Shown: positions 8,649 to 17,367, numbered from the stretch's first letter. The stretch: DNA of 64,000 bases from Clostridiales bacterium (GCA_022793655.1 JAAWDG010000008.1:22783-86782); one strand, 5' to 3'. Notes: generated by a model from the sequence alone, not told the origin. Translations and numbers: made by a program.

Positions 8649-9448
8649 TTTGTGCCTCCTTCTTCGTCATAAAATTGATAAAAATGGTGTGTAGGGCCGC
8701 AGCCTTTGCCAAGCGGCAATGCGTGCCGAATGGCACCAGTTACATATACTTTGGATTTTTCGACTGCTTTTGCTAAAGGCTCGCCAAGCGCCAAATAGGC
8801 GGTGATCGCACTGGAGAGGGTGCAGCCTGTGCCATGGGTGTTTTTTGTGGCAATGCGTTTTTGCGCAAAAGTATAAACTGTTTGCCCGTCAAATAAAAGA
8901 TCGGTCGCGTCTCCGGCGGCATGTCCGCCTTTAATCAGTACGGCACCGGCACCAAGGGCTATGATTTTCTTAGCTGCGGTTTGCATATCCTCCAGCGTTT
9001 GTATGTTCATATTAGCTATTTTTTCGGCCTCTGGAATGTTCGGCGTCAGTAAAGAGGCGATGGGTACGATGGTATGAATGAGCGTTTCGATCGCGTTTTC
9101 TTGCATGAGCGGGCAACCGTTTTTCGCGTACATGACCGGATCAATCACAATGTGTTTCGGCTGATATTGTTTTAGCTTTTGGGCGACAATCTGCATGCAT
9201 TCAGAGGAAGAAAGCATGCCGACTTTCACCGCGTCTGGCACAATATCTTCAAAGACGGCGTCAATCTGATCAGCGATTAGTGTTGGCGAAATATCCTGGG
9301 TGGAAATAACGCGATTTGTGTTTTCGGCTACGACAGAGACAATCACGCTCATGCCGAAAATGCCGAGGGCCGACATAGTTTTTAAATCGGCTTGAATGCC
9401 GGCACCGCCGCTGCAATCAGAGCCGGCAATGCTAAGTGCTGTTTTCAT
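8645..9448 (-). CDS. thiD: Hydroxymethylpyrimidine/phosphomethylpyrimidine kinase
   Basis: Phosphorylates HMP to HMP-P and HMP-PP. 267 aa with GSDCSGGAGIQADLK at the N terminus, DPVMYAKNG near 108 and KNTHGTGCTLSSAI near 208, all family hallmarks. The frame extends upstream to 9517, but AAAGGAG lies 8 bases before the ATG at 9448, which also gives the usual N terminus. First gene of the operon, about 105 bases after the attenuator hairpin. Expression is governed by the TPP riboswitch at 9628-9710. Confidence 0.95.
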   Translation of the reverse strand: MKTALSIAGSDCSGGAGIQADLKTMSALGIFGMSVIVSVVAENTNRVISTQDISPTLIADQIDAVFEDIVPDAVKVGMLSSSECMQIVAQKLKQYQPKHIVIDPVMYAKNGCPLMQENAIETLIHTIVPIASLLTPNIPEAEKIANMNIQTLEDMQTAAKKIIALGAGAVLIKGGHAAGDATDLLFDGQTVYTFAQKRIATKNTHGTGCTLSSAITAYLALGEPLAKAVEKSKVYVTGAIRHALPLGKGCGPTHHFYQFYDEEGGTK

Positions 9449-9552
9449 CAATGAAACTCCTTTCATGAAAAGAGAAAGAGTGCATCTTGGTAACTCTTGC
9501 CTTTTCACATTTGACATAAGGGGCCTCTAAGGAGCGAGCCGGCTTGATGACA

Positions 9553-9588
9553 ACAAAAAATACTTGCTGCCATAGACAGCAAGTATTG
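9553..9588 (-). terminator. Attenuator hairpin of the TPP riboswitch
   Basis: Minus-strand AATACTTGCTG, 7-base loop, CAGCAAGTATT then TTTTTG. It sits 40 bases after the aptamer and 105 bases before thiD, the expected place for ligand-controlled termination. Confidence 0.88.
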
Positions 9589-9627
9589 TATAGCTTAAAG
9601 AATCGTATATACTTTAATGAATATACA

Positions 9628-9710
9628 GCTGCTCCCTACGCTGGTGTTAGCCAACAGGTTCAAAGGGTCAGGTTCTACCTTCTCAACTCTTGCGAGTCCC
9701 CCTGCAATAA
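9628..9710 (-). ncRNA. TPP riboswitch (THI element)
   Basis: Read on the minus strand the segment contains the conserved TPP aptamer blocks in order: GGGGGACTC, TTGAGA, GACCC, TTTGAACCTG and ACCAGCGTAGGGA. The promoter at 9724-9752 precedes it and a terminator follows, so bound thiamine pyrophosphate should stop transcription of thiD-tenA-thiM-thiE-HAD. Confidence 0.96.
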
Positions 9711-9723
9711 TTTATTTTTCTTT

Positions 9724-9752
9724 ACCATAGCACAAAGATAATCAAAAGTCAA
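9724..9752 (-). promoter_or_regulatory. Promoter of the thiamine salvage operon
   Basis: Minus strand TTGACT (9747-9752), 17-base spacer, TATGGT (9724-9729). The predicted start is a few bases before the riboswitch aptamer. Confidence 0.8.
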
Positions 9753-9769
9753 TCTTTTATCGACATTTT

Positions 9770-10738
9770 TTATATTCTTTTCACCGGTCTAATATATTTC
9801 CAAAACTGCTTGGGGTCATGATAAAAATAGAAAATCCTGCCTTGCGTGGTATCGAGGCAATAGCCTGCCGCCGTGTAGTCAAAGTTTTTCATGGCTTCTT
9901 CTATTTTTTGTTCTACGCATTGATTTTGCTTTAAATAATCAAACGGACCATGTTCAAATACGATATACTCTCCCTCGGGTACCTCCATGATTTGCATCTG
10001 TTTTGGAACTTCGCCGCAATAACTAATAGGAAGCCGCACGCCATAGCTTTCTGCTAAAGGAATGCCCCAAGCACAGATTCTGCCGGTTGGTTCATTGATA
10101 TAGGCCATAATTTGTCCGCTGCCACTGTTGGCCGTAGTGCCGCCTAAATCGTCAAGTTTTCCTTTTATGCTGTCAAGCAGACCGCATATGGTCTCGCAGT
10201 CTTGTCCTGGAAGTTTGCTTTGCTTTTGCCAAAAATCCCAATATCCAATGCTCTCATAATTCCGAATGTGTAAATATTTATGCGCAGGTATGGTGACAAA
10301 ATATGTTTTTATTTCATTCGTCTTATTGACCATACCGGTTTCACCGCTTTTCATTAAATAACAATCAAGCGGCCTAATCATGGTGCGCAAAACAACCGGA
10401 ACCGGATGGTTTCGATATTCGCTGGGTGTTACGCCGTAAGCTTCTTTAAATGAACGTGAAAATGCTTCATGACTGGAAAAACCATAATCTAATGCAATAT
10501 CTAACAATCCCTTTTGTGTGTCACGGACTTCCTTTAAGGCAAAAGCAAGTGTACGATATCGTAAATAATCGCGAAAATGCATTCCAGAGATTTTTCTAAA
10601 TTTTCGAGAGATATAATATTCAGAAAAACCTAATTTGTGCGCTAATGCACAAAGGGTGAGTGCTTCGTCTTGGCGCTGTTTGATGCACGCATCCACTTCG
10701 TCTGTTATGATTTGCACGATTCTATGCCATTCGCTCAT
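9770..10738 (-). CDS. AraC-family regulator with GyrI-like ligand domain
   Basis: 322 aa. Residues 1-110 hold two helix-turn-helix motifs of the AraC type (ALAHKLGFSEYYISRKFRK and the DIALDYGFSSHEAFSRSFK helix pair, then YGVTPSEYR). Residues 145-320 form a GyrI/AraC effector-binding-like domain (VTIPAHKYLHIRNYE, EVPEGEYIVFEHGP). This order is typical of regulators that bind small hydrophobic compounds or drugs. It is followed by the thi promoter with only 17 bases between; no terminator is visible between them. Target genes are unknown; the acetyltransferase gene upstream is on the same strand and could be one. Confidence 0.88.
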   Translation of the reverse strand: MSEWHRIVQIITDEVDACIKQRQDEALTLCALAHKLGFSEYYISRKFRKISGMHFRDYLRYRTLAFALKEVRDTQKGLLDIALDYGFSSHEAFSRSFKEAYGVTPSEYRNHPVPVVLRTMIRPLDCYLMKSGETGMVNKTNEIKTYFVTIPAHKYLHIRNYESIGYWDFWQKQSKLPGQDCETICGLLDSIKGKLDDLGGTTANSGSGQIMAYINEPTGRICAWGIPLAESYGVRLPISYCGEVPKQMQIMEVPEGEYIVFEHGPFDYLKQNQCVEQKIEEAMKNFDYTAAGYCLDTTQGRIFYFYHDPKQFWKYIRPVKRI

Positions 10739-10870
10739 GATTTGCTACCTCTTTTGCATGGATTTATGATAAGGAATCTCGCAATATTTTATAGAATACC
10801 ATAGCAGGCGATAAAATACTTGATTCCAGTTGCACTATATTTCATTGCATTTTTACATAAGGGCGTCATT

Positions 10871-11509
10871 TTATTCAATTATTTGATTATCCGCTAATAC
10901 ATCGGGTTGATAACGCATGCTGTCTTGCTCTGTAATCGGCCGAATTACCCGGCAGGGTACCCCGGCGGCGAAGGAATGGGCAGGAATATCTTTAGTGACC
11001 ACACTACCAGCTCCGATAACGCAGCCTTCGCCAATTGTCACCCCCGGACAAACTGTTACACCTGCGCCGAACCAGCAATTATTGCCGATGATGACCGGCT
11101 TCGCATAGCATAACCGTTTGATTTCTCCATTCGCTGTCCGTATTTGATTGCGTTCATTTGCGATCATGGGATGCAGAGGGGTAACGATGGTTACGTTCGG
11201 CCCAAAGTTGCAATTATCGCCAATGGTGACAGCCGCGTCATCCTGCACGGTGAAATGAAAGTTTGCAAATAGATTTTTGCCAATTTTTGTATGTTTGCCA
11301 TAGTGGAAATAGATGGGTCCTTGCATAAAGGCATTTTCGCCAAGTGCACCAATCATTTCTTTGAGTATCACGGCTCGTTTTTCTGTTTCATCCTCGTGGG
11401 TTGCATTATAAGCGGTGTTTAAATTATGTGTTTTTAGTTTAATCGCTCTTAGTTCAGGATCACCGGGATTAAATAAAATGCCTGCTTCAATTTTTTCTTC
11501 TTCGCGCAT
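10871..11509 (-). CDS. Maltose/galactoside O-acetyltransferase-like protein (LacA/NodL/Maa family)
   Basis: 212-aa left-handed beta-helix transferase that moves acetyl from acetyl-CoA to a sugar hydroxyl. The N-terminal cap (EEEKIEAGILFNPGDPEL) matches the Maac domain; NFGPNVTIVTPLHP carries the catalytic His, and GAGVTVCPGVTIGEGCVIGAGS and AAGVPCRVIR are the late coils. AGGAGG lies 5 bases before the ATG. Single gene with its own upstream region; sugar substrate not predictable. Confidence 0.88.
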   Translation of the reverse strand: MREEEKIEAGILFNPGDPELRAIKLKTHNLNTAYNATHEDETEKRAVILKEMIGALGENAFMQGPIYFHYGKHTKIGKNLFANFHFTVQDDAAVTIGDNCNFGPNVTIVTPLHPMIANERNQIRTANGEIKRLCYAKPVIIGNNCWFGAGVTVCPGVTIGEGCVIGAGSVVTKDIPAHSFAAGVPCRVIRPITEQDSMRYQPDVLADNQIIE

Positions 11510-11788
11510 GCTTGCCTCCTTTTGTTTTTATTGTTCAGTATTGAATATACATGTGACATGTCTATTATACTGCATAGTAAAAGAAATATCCACTTTTTGC
11601 AGGGATTTATTGCCACAATATTCATGTCAAATAACGGCAAATCTTAGGAATCTTTTGTGATTCGCTCTGTACAGAATCATCATTTTATGGTATGATAAAA
11701 GCGGACAAATTTTTTATCGAATTATATAGAAAGACGTATGTTATAAGGCTAACTCATTATTTTTCTTGCGAAGAGGACGGATCTAAGA

Positions 11789-13798
11789 ATGCAGAATAAA
11801 AAAGAACTTACCATTCCGGAAGGGAAAATCCGCGATTATATTGATAATGCAATCCGCAATGATACGCCGGAGGAATACGTTCGTCAAACCATTGAAAAAA
11901 GATTGGTGAATGAGCATAAATATGCGCCGTTGCAAATCGGCGTTGAATATACCATACAGCTTATATCAGGCAGAAAACGGGCTGATCTTGTTGTCTTTCC
12001 GCCGAATTGCAAAGAAAAAGTGCAAAGTGAAATCAAAATCATCATTGAATGCAAAAAGGAAACAATAGATCCGCAGAATAAAAAAGATGGCGTAGGCCAG
12101 CTTAAAGCGTTTATGGCTGTTTGCCCTAATTGCGAGTGGGGCATGTGGACGAACGGCAGACAGAAAGAGGTATATCGCAAAGTTAAAGAAGAGAATGGAG
12201 ATTTACGCTTTGACGATTATAATGATATACCGCCCGCAGACGGTAATTTGAAAGAGATTGACCGCCCGCAGCGGGGAAAACTGCGCGGGGCTTCGGGCGA
12301 CAGTGTAAATAATAACTTGTTGTTTGCTTTTAAGAGCTGTCACAATCATATTTATGCGAATGATGGGCTGCAAAAGCAGCCGGCTTTTTTTGAATTGCTT
12401 AAATTAATCTTTTGTAAAATAGAGGATGAGCGGGATATACCAAATGAGTTGGAATTTTATGTTACCTCCAGTGAACGCAGCAATCCGGACGGACAGCTGA
12501 CGGTCAAAAAACGCATCGCTCGCATTTTTGAAAAAGTCAAAAGAAGATATGGAAAAATTTTTGATCCGAAAGATGAGATCCAATTATTACCCCGTAGCCT
12601 TGCTTATATTGTGCGGGAATTGCAGAATTATGATTTGCTGAACACAAGTATTGATGTGAAGGGAAAAGCATACGAAGAAATTGTCGGCGCCAATCTGCGG
12701 GGGGATCGCGGTGAATTTTTTACTCCGCCCAATATTACGCATATGGTGGTTTCCATGCTTAATCCTGGTCTTGAAGAAAAAGTGTTAGACTGTTCTTGCG
12801 GTACAGGGGGCTTTCTTGTGAATGCCATGACGTATGTGATGACCCTTTTGAAAGAAGAACTGGCTGAACAGCTCGGTAAGCCGCCTAAACAATGGACTTA
12901 TGATCAGCGTTTGGCTTATCAGGATAAGGTAAGCGAACTTGGCCGGACGAATTATTTTGGGTTTGATATCAACCCCGATTTAGTAAAAGCGACCAAGATG
13001 AACATGGTCATGAATAATGACGGCAGCGGCAACATTATGCAAACTAATTCATTGTTAGCGCCGCACGAGTGGTCGGAAGATTTCAAAGAAAAACTGTCCG
13101 AGGCATTGGGTATAAAAAAAGAAGATTTAAGAAATCATGAAACGATCGACTTTTTTGATGTAGTAGTGACCAACCCGCCTTTTGGCAGCGATATTCCGGT
13201 AAAAGATGAAGTGATACTAAGTCAGTACGAACTGGCGCGTATATGGGAGAATAAATCTACCCCGGGGGTTTGGAAAAAAACCGAGCGATTGCAGTCATCT
13301 GTTCCGCCGGAGGTTTTGTTTATTGAAAGGTGCGTGCAGTTTTTAAAACCAGGCGGACGGCTTGGCATTGTGCTGCCGGATTCGATTTTAGGCTCACCGG
13401 GACTTGGCTATATACGCGAATGGATGATTCGCAATACTTATATAATCGCCAGCATTGACTTGAATGTTGATACATTTCAGCCGCATAACGGCACCCAAAC
13501 TTCTGTTTTGCTGCTGCAGAAAAAGACAAAAAAGCAAAAGGAAGAAGAGGCGGACAGCGGCGAGCGGCCTAATTATAATATATTTATGGCAATGGTCGAA
13601 AAAATCGGTCACGATAAACGGGGCAATCCACTGTTTAAACGGGACCAAGATGGTAATGAGATTTTAGTTTCTATCCATCGAGAATCCGACGAGGAAACAG
13701 GTGAGCCAGACCGCCCTCAAAAGGTACCGGATGATCAAACGATCGAAACAGCCGCTGTTTTTAAAGAGTGGAAGCAAAGAGAGGGCATTACATGGTAG
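11789..13798 (+). CDS. N6-adenine DNA methylase with fused N-terminal HsdR_N-like nuclease domain
   Basis: 669 aa. Residues 25-130 resemble the N terminus of type I restriction subunits, a PD-(D/E)xK fold: Asp66 in RADLVVF, Glu87-Cys-Lys89 in IIECKKE and Gln104 in GQLKAF. Residues 270-600 are an HsdM-type methylase: motif I DCSCGTGGF at 334-342 (usually DPACGTGGF) and motif IV NPPF at 462-465, with LKPGGRLGIVLPDSIL after it. It methylates adenine within the site chosen by the downstream HsdS and may also cut. No hsdR translocase gene is present. The arrangement resembles BcgI-type two-subunit enzymes; activity is inferred. Confidence 0.85.
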   Translation: MQNKKELTIPEGKIRDYIDNAIRNDTPEEYVRQTIEKRLVNEHKYAPLQIGVEYTIQLISGRKRADLVVFPPNCKEKVQSEIKIIIECKKETIDPQNKKDGVGQLKAFMAVCPNCEWGMWTNGRQKEVYRKVKEENGDLRFDDYNDIPPADGNLKEIDRPQRGKLRGASGDSVNNNLLFAFKSCHNHIYANDGLQKQPAFFELLKLIFCKIEDERDIPNELEFYVTSSERSNPDGQLTVKKRIARIFEKVKRRYGKIFDPKDEIQLLPRSLAYIVRELQNYDLLNTSIDVKGKAYEEIVGANLRGDRGEFFTPPNITHMVVSMLNPGLEEKVLDCSCGTGGFLVNAMTYVMTLLKEELAEQLGKPPKQWTYDQRLAYQDKVSELGRTNYFGFDINPDLVKATKMNMVMNNDGSGNIMQTNSLLAPHEWSEDFKEKLSEALGIKKEDLRNHETIDFFDVVVTNPPFGSDIPVKDEVILSQYELARIWENKSTPGVWKKTERLQSSVPPEVLFIERCVQFLKPGGRLGIVLPDSILGSPGLGYIREWMIRNTYIIASIDLNVDTFQPHNGTQTSVLLLQKKTKKQKEEEADSGERPNYNIFMAMVEKIGHDKRGNPLFKRDQDGNEILVSIHRESDEETGEPDRPQKVPDDQTIETAAVFKEWKQREGITW

Positions 13799-15252
13799 AT
13801 TATTTTTCTGCTGTTTCGAATGCCGATTGGCAGAACACAGAGTTAAAATGGTGTTCGGTTTCGCTGGCAGAAACGATTGAACATGGAAAACGTTTAGATG
13901 CATCTGTGTATGCACAAGACGCAAGACAAGTGCGTGAGAAACTGGAACGCGGCCGCTATAAAACAGTCTGTTTATATGGGGCGGAGGAAAGTATGATCAA
14001 AGAGGCTTTCTATCCAGCCCGCTTTAAACGTATTTATTGCGGGCAAGAAGAAGGCATTCCTTTTCTTTTGCCATCTCAAATCACAGAGGTGTATCCCAAA
14101 GCGGACAAATTCATTTCGCCTTTTACCCCTTGCTCATTTGATGAACTGCGTTTAAAGGGTGGCGATTTGTTGTTAACCCGTTCGGGCACCATTGGCAATT
14201 GTTCCATTGTGTCAAAAACATTAGAAAATAAAATTTGTTCTGATGATGTAATCCGCATTACACCTGACAGCGAAGCGGATCTCGGCTATCTATATGCCTA
14301 TTTAAATACATCGATTGGTCAAACGATTTTGCAGACGAATCGATACGGCTCTGTGATTCAACATATAGAGCCAGAGCATTTGGCGAAACTGCCGGTACCC
14401 AAGCCACCGCTTGCTGTCCGCGAAAAGATTGGTTCGCTGATCCTTACTTCTTTTTTGCGTCGGGATGAATCGAATGACCTTGTGGATGCGGCGACCGCGC
14501 TTTTGACTGAGGCGCTGCATTTACAGCCGTTAAGTCAATTGAAAAAACAATATTCTAACAATGCGGAACAATTAATGCATTTTCAGATTTCGATTGACAA
14601 ATTGGATGAGCGATTGGATGCTTCCTATCACGATCCGATTGCCGAGGCAATTTTAGATCATTTAAAGCAGTGTTGTCGTGAGATAACTACCATTGCGGAC
14701 AAGAGAATCAGTGAAGATGTGGTTTTACCAGGACGTTTTAAGCGTGTTTATGTAGAGCCAGCCTATGGTGTTAAATTTATTGGCGGAAAAGAAATACATC
14801 AGCTGAATCCTGCAACGCCAAAGTATTTATCGTTAGCAGCGCATCAAAAACAGTTAGCGGGGCCGCTTGGCATTAAACCAAATTCGATTTTGACGCCTGC
14901 TAGGGGTTCGCTTGGTTCGGTTGCTTTGACCTGCCGGCATTTCTGCGATTGGGCTATCAGCGACAATGTCATGCAGATTTTATCAAATGAAAACATTTGC
15001 GGCTATTTGTATATTTTTTTGAATAGCGAATATGGAGAGCGGCTAATTTGCAGACAAACTTATGGCGGGGTAGTTGACGCGATTGAACCCTTTCACATCA
15101 AAAGAGTGGCGGTACCCCTATTAAAGGATGTTTCATTACAGAATCAAATTAACCGTATGGCGTTAGAAGCCAATGAGAAGCGATATGAGGCCTATGTATT
15201 AGAACAAAAGGCGTTATCGCTAATCAATAGTGAAGTGTTAGAGGCGCGTTAA
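13792..15252 (+). CDS. hsdS: Specificity subunit of the restriction-modification system
   Basis: 486 aa. DNA-recognition subunit with two target recognition domains separated by helical spacers: the first half has FKRIYCGQEEGIPFLLPSQI and the second half FKRVYVEPAYGVKFIGGKEI, the same core repeated. Each half ends in a helix with IEP..L/I followed by a basic-proline stretch. The frame opens at 13768, but GAGAGGG 6 bases before the ATG at 13792 marks the start, which overlaps the methylase stop (ATGGTAG). The target sequence cannot be read from the protein. Confidence 0.88.
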   Translation: MVDYFSAVSNADWQNTELKWCSVSLAETIEHGKRLDASVYAQDARQVREKLERGRYKTVCLYGAEESMIKEAFYPARFKRIYCGQEEGIPFLLPSQITEVYPKADKFISPFTPCSFDELRLKGGDLLLTRSGTIGNCSIVSKTLENKICSDDVIRITPDSEADLGYLYAYLNTSIGQTILQTNRYGSVIQHIEPEHLAKLPVPKPPLAVREKIGSLILTSFLRRDESNDLVDAATALLTEALHLQPLSQLKKQYSNNAEQLMHFQISIDKLDERLDASYHDPIAEAILDHLKQCCREITTIADKRISEDVVLPGRFKRVYVEPAYGVKFIGGKEIHQLNPATPKYLSLAAHQKQLAGPLGIKPNSILTPARGSLGSVALTCRHFCDWAISDNVMQILSNENICGYLYIFLNSEYGERLICRQTYGGVVDAIEPFHIKRVAVPLLKDVSLQNQINRMALEANEKRYEAYVLEQKALSLINSEVLEAR

Positions 15253-15328
15253 GAAAGAACTCGTGCTGCAAAATAAAGGGCTTTTTTGTGTACGGTATGT
15301 ATAATCATCAGTGAATGGAGAAATAAGA

Positions 15329-16591
15329 ATGGAATTTATCAAAACACCGGTAAAAGGCATGAATGATTTTTTGCCAGCCGATATGCGGCTGCGCGAATAT
15401 TTATTATCTATGATTAAAGAGGCGTATGCTTCTTACGGCTTTATGCAGATTGAAACGCCTGTTATGGAGCATATCGAAAACCTAACATCCAAGCAGGGCG
15501 GCGATAATGAAAAATTAATCTTTAAAGTGTTAAAACGAGGGGCCGATTTACAGCGTGCTTTGCAGGCGCCTGATGGCCAACTGGCTGATAATGGGCTGCG
15601 ATATGATTTAACGGTGCCGCTGGCTCGCTTTTATGCCAATAATAAGGAAAAACTGCCAACGCCATTTAAAGCGCTGCAAATTGGCAATGTGTGGCGGGCC
15701 GATAATCCGCAAAAAGGGCGTTTTCGCCAGTTTACCCAGTGTGATATTGATATATTAGGGGATGATAGCAACTTGGCTGAAATTGAGTTAATTGGGGCGA
15801 CGGTCAATATGCTGAGTGCGATTTTAGGAACGGTTGGCCTTTCACGCTTTACCGTGCGTATCAATGATCGTCGGCTGTTGCGTGCCGTTGCCGTATACGC
15901 TGGTTTTGCAGAAGAGGCGATCGACGGGGTGCTGATATCCTTAGACAAATTCGATAAAATCGGTTTTGACGGTATTCGTAAAGAATTAATTGAAAACGGT
16001 GCCAAAGAAGACGTAGTGGACCGCTATCTTGCAATTTACCGACAAGTAAAACCAGGTTGTACCTGTGCCGAGTTTGCTGCATTGATAGGAGAGACGCTAT
16101 CTGAGGAAGCAATTCAAAATATTGATGAAATCATCGCTTGTGTACGAACGATGGTGGAGGCGGAAGTGCAGCTTGTCTTTGATCCAACCTTGGTGCGGGG
16201 TATGGGATATTATACAGGCCCTATTTTTGAAATCGGTTTAGATGGCTATTCTTTTTCGATTGCCGGCGGCGGTCGATATGATCAGATGATCGGCAAGTTC
16301 TGCGGGCAAGAGGTGTGCGCCTGCGGTTTTTCGATTGGTTTTGAGCGTATTGTCACGATTTTAAAAGACAGCGGCGTGCAGGAGAAGATGGAAACTGCAG
16401 AAAGCATCGCCTTTTTGCTGGATAAAAATTTGCCGTCTGAAAAAAAGGTGGAAATATTTGCACAAGCAATGAAACTTCGTAAAGAAGGCAAACGCGTTTC
16501 TGTGCAGCCACTGCGCAAAAATCCGAGACCGCAAATTGAGAAATTAGAAAAAGAGGGCTATACGCAGTTTGAAAAGATTTATCATCGTTGA
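15329..16591 (+). CDS. hisS: Histidyl-tRNA synthetase, shortened anticodon-binding domain
   Basis: Class II synthetase charging tRNA-His. 420 aa. Motif 1-2 region YDLTVPLARFYANN and GNVWRADNPQKGRFRQF, HisA motif LVRGMGYYTGPIFEI (family LVRGLDYYT) and HisB GGGRYDQMIG are present. The C-terminal anticodon domain from about 355 is only about 65 residues and ends at KIYHR, shorter than the usual 90-100. GGAG 8 bases before the ATG at 15329 fixes the start. An alternative is a HisZ-type paralogue, but the catalytic motifs favour a synthetase. Confidence 0.85.
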   Translation: MEFIKTPVKGMNDFLPADMRLREYLLSMIKEAYASYGFMQIETPVMEHIENLTSKQGGDNEKLIFKVLKRGADLQRALQAPDGQLADNGLRYDLTVPLARFYANNKEKLPTPFKALQIGNVWRADNPQKGRFRQFTQCDIDILGDDSNLAEIELIGATVNMLSAILGTVGLSRFTVRINDRRLLRAVAVYAGFAEEAIDGVLISLDKFDKIGFDGIRKELIENGAKEDVVDRYLAIYRQVKPGCTCAEFAALIGETLSEEAIQNIDEIIACVRTMVEAEVQLVFDPTLVRGMGYYTGPIFEIGLDGYSFSIAGGGRYDQMIGKFCGQEVCACGFSIGFERIVTILKDSGVQEKMETAESIAFLLDKNLPSEKKVEIFAQAMKLRKEGKRVSVQPLRKNPRPQIEKLEKEGYTQFEKIYHR

Positions 16592-16619
16592 AAATGATAT
16601 AAATTGATTATAACTTTAT

Positions 16620-16659
16620 GCGGCATTTCCTATCCCTGTAAAGGGATAGGAAATGCCGC
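16620..16659 (+). terminator. Long hairpin after hisS
   Basis: A 17-bp perfect stem (GCGGCATTTCCTATCCC) with a 6-base loop, 28 bases past the hisS stop. It lacks a T-run, so it may protect the 3' end or end transcription inefficiently. Confidence 0.6.
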
Positions 16660-16717
16660 CATTGCATATTCGTATGTAGCTTGTGCCATCATTTTGCTGG
16701 ATGCAGTATGGTACCAC

Positions 16718-16833
16718 AAGAATAATCCGCAAGGATTATTCTTGAAAAGTTTTACTTTACGCTTTTCCAAGCGTAATTCCAGCAGAGCCGGAACCGTTAA
16801 ACTTTTTGGCCGCTGAAACTTTATAATACCACA
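16718..16833 (+). repeat. Three-way-junction repeat, copy A
   Basis: Palindromic hairpin AAGAATAATCC-gcaa-GGATTATTCTT (16718-16743), then outer arm AAAGTTT (16746-16752) pairing with AAACTTT (16799-16805). Inside are hairpin H1 TTACGCTT/AAGCGTAA (16757-16776) and hairpin H2 TTCCAGC-aga-GCCGGAA (16777-16793, one A-C mismatch). TACCACAA occurs on both sides (16712-16719 and 16827-16834). Almost identical to copy C 45 kb away. Confidence 0.85.
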
Positions 16834-16834
16834 A

Positions 16835-16930
16835 AATAATCCTTGCGGATTATTCTTAAAAAGTTCATCTTGCAGTCAGCTTATCGGGCTGCATTCCAGC
16901 GGAGCTGGAAACGATGAACTTTGAGGTAGC
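16835..16930 (+). repeat. Three-way-junction repeat, copy B
   Basis: Tandem to copy A. Palindrome AATAATCC-ttgc-GGATTATT (16835-16854), perfect 10-bp outer arm AAAGTTCATC (16860-16869) / GATGAACTTT (16913-16922), H1 around GCAG...CTGC (16872-16892) and H2 TTCCAGC-gga-GCTGGAA (16894-16910). Ends GAGGTAGC, the tail shared with the minus-strand copies. Confidence 0.85.
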
Positions 16931-16986
16931 TAAAAAATTATAATGTAATGATGGTTAGCAGATTTCATACAATTCGAAAACCCATG

Positions 16987-17033
16987 TATAAATAAAGGCC
17001 AGAGAATGCGCAAAATGCACATCTCTCCGGCCT
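16987..17033 (-). terminator. Terminator of the orphan small RNA
   Basis: Minus strand AGGCC-GGAGAGATG... paired with ...CATTCTCT-GGCCT, then TTTATTTAT. The stem has one or two bulges and the T-run is interrupted. Confidence 0.6.
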
Positions 17034-17156
17034 GATTTGGAGGTAAATGTTAAAGCAAGCCGAATGGTTAAGCATTCGTTTTGCTAAGTGAATATAGGGC
17101 AAACTTTGATCCGTGGTTAACATATCTATTTTCCCGCATAAGTGGGAAATGTCTTC
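16987..17156 (-). ncRNA. Orphan small RNA of about 170 nt, unknown class
   Basis: A perfect -35/-10 pair at 17163-17191 and a terminator-like hairpin at 16996-17033 bracket a minus-strand segment with no convincing gene. The RNA can form TTTCCC/GGGAAA near its 5' end and a larger arm closed by ATGTTAA/TTAACAT, with AGCAA/TTGCT and CGAATG/CATTCG stacked inside. The only frame in it begins at the predicted transcript 5' end without a ribosome binding site. It lacks the hallmark sequences of SRP RNA, RNase P and tmRNA; 6S RNA cannot be excluded. Confidence 0.6.
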
Positions 17157-17162
17157 TTGCAT

Positions 17163-17191
17163 ATTTTATCACAAATGTCTAATTTTGTCAA
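17163..17191 (-). promoter_or_regulatory. Promoter of the orphan small RNA
   Basis: Minus strand TTGACA (17186-17191), 17-base spacer, TAAAAT (17163-17168). No coding region follows before the hairpin at 17033. Confidence 0.8.
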
Positions 17192-17367
17192 CTTAAAATC
17201 TGATTTTATTGTGCAGCGTGTCAACAAAAGGCCATTGGCGTTTTGTTAGCGTTCATTTATCTTTGTGCTGTATAATCATGTTTCTTATTGCATAATGTCG
17301 GAATTTTTCCCACATTTCGTGATAGAAAAATGAAACTATCAAAAAATGGAAGGGCGAAAGATTTGAT

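Noticed and set aside
9544..9741. 65-aa plus-strand frame opposite the thiamine leader
   Set aside because: It is antisense to the TPP riboswitch and its terminator; its codons simply mirror conserved aptamer sequence.
11549..11562. ACATGTGACATGTC as an operator of the acetyltransferase gene
   Set aside because: Short and partly a direct repeat; no second copy and no linked regulator to support it.
16965..17162. 65-aa minus-strand frame inside the orphan small RNA
   Set aside because: Its ATG is directly after the -10 box, without a ribosome binding site, and the frame runs through the terminator hairpin.
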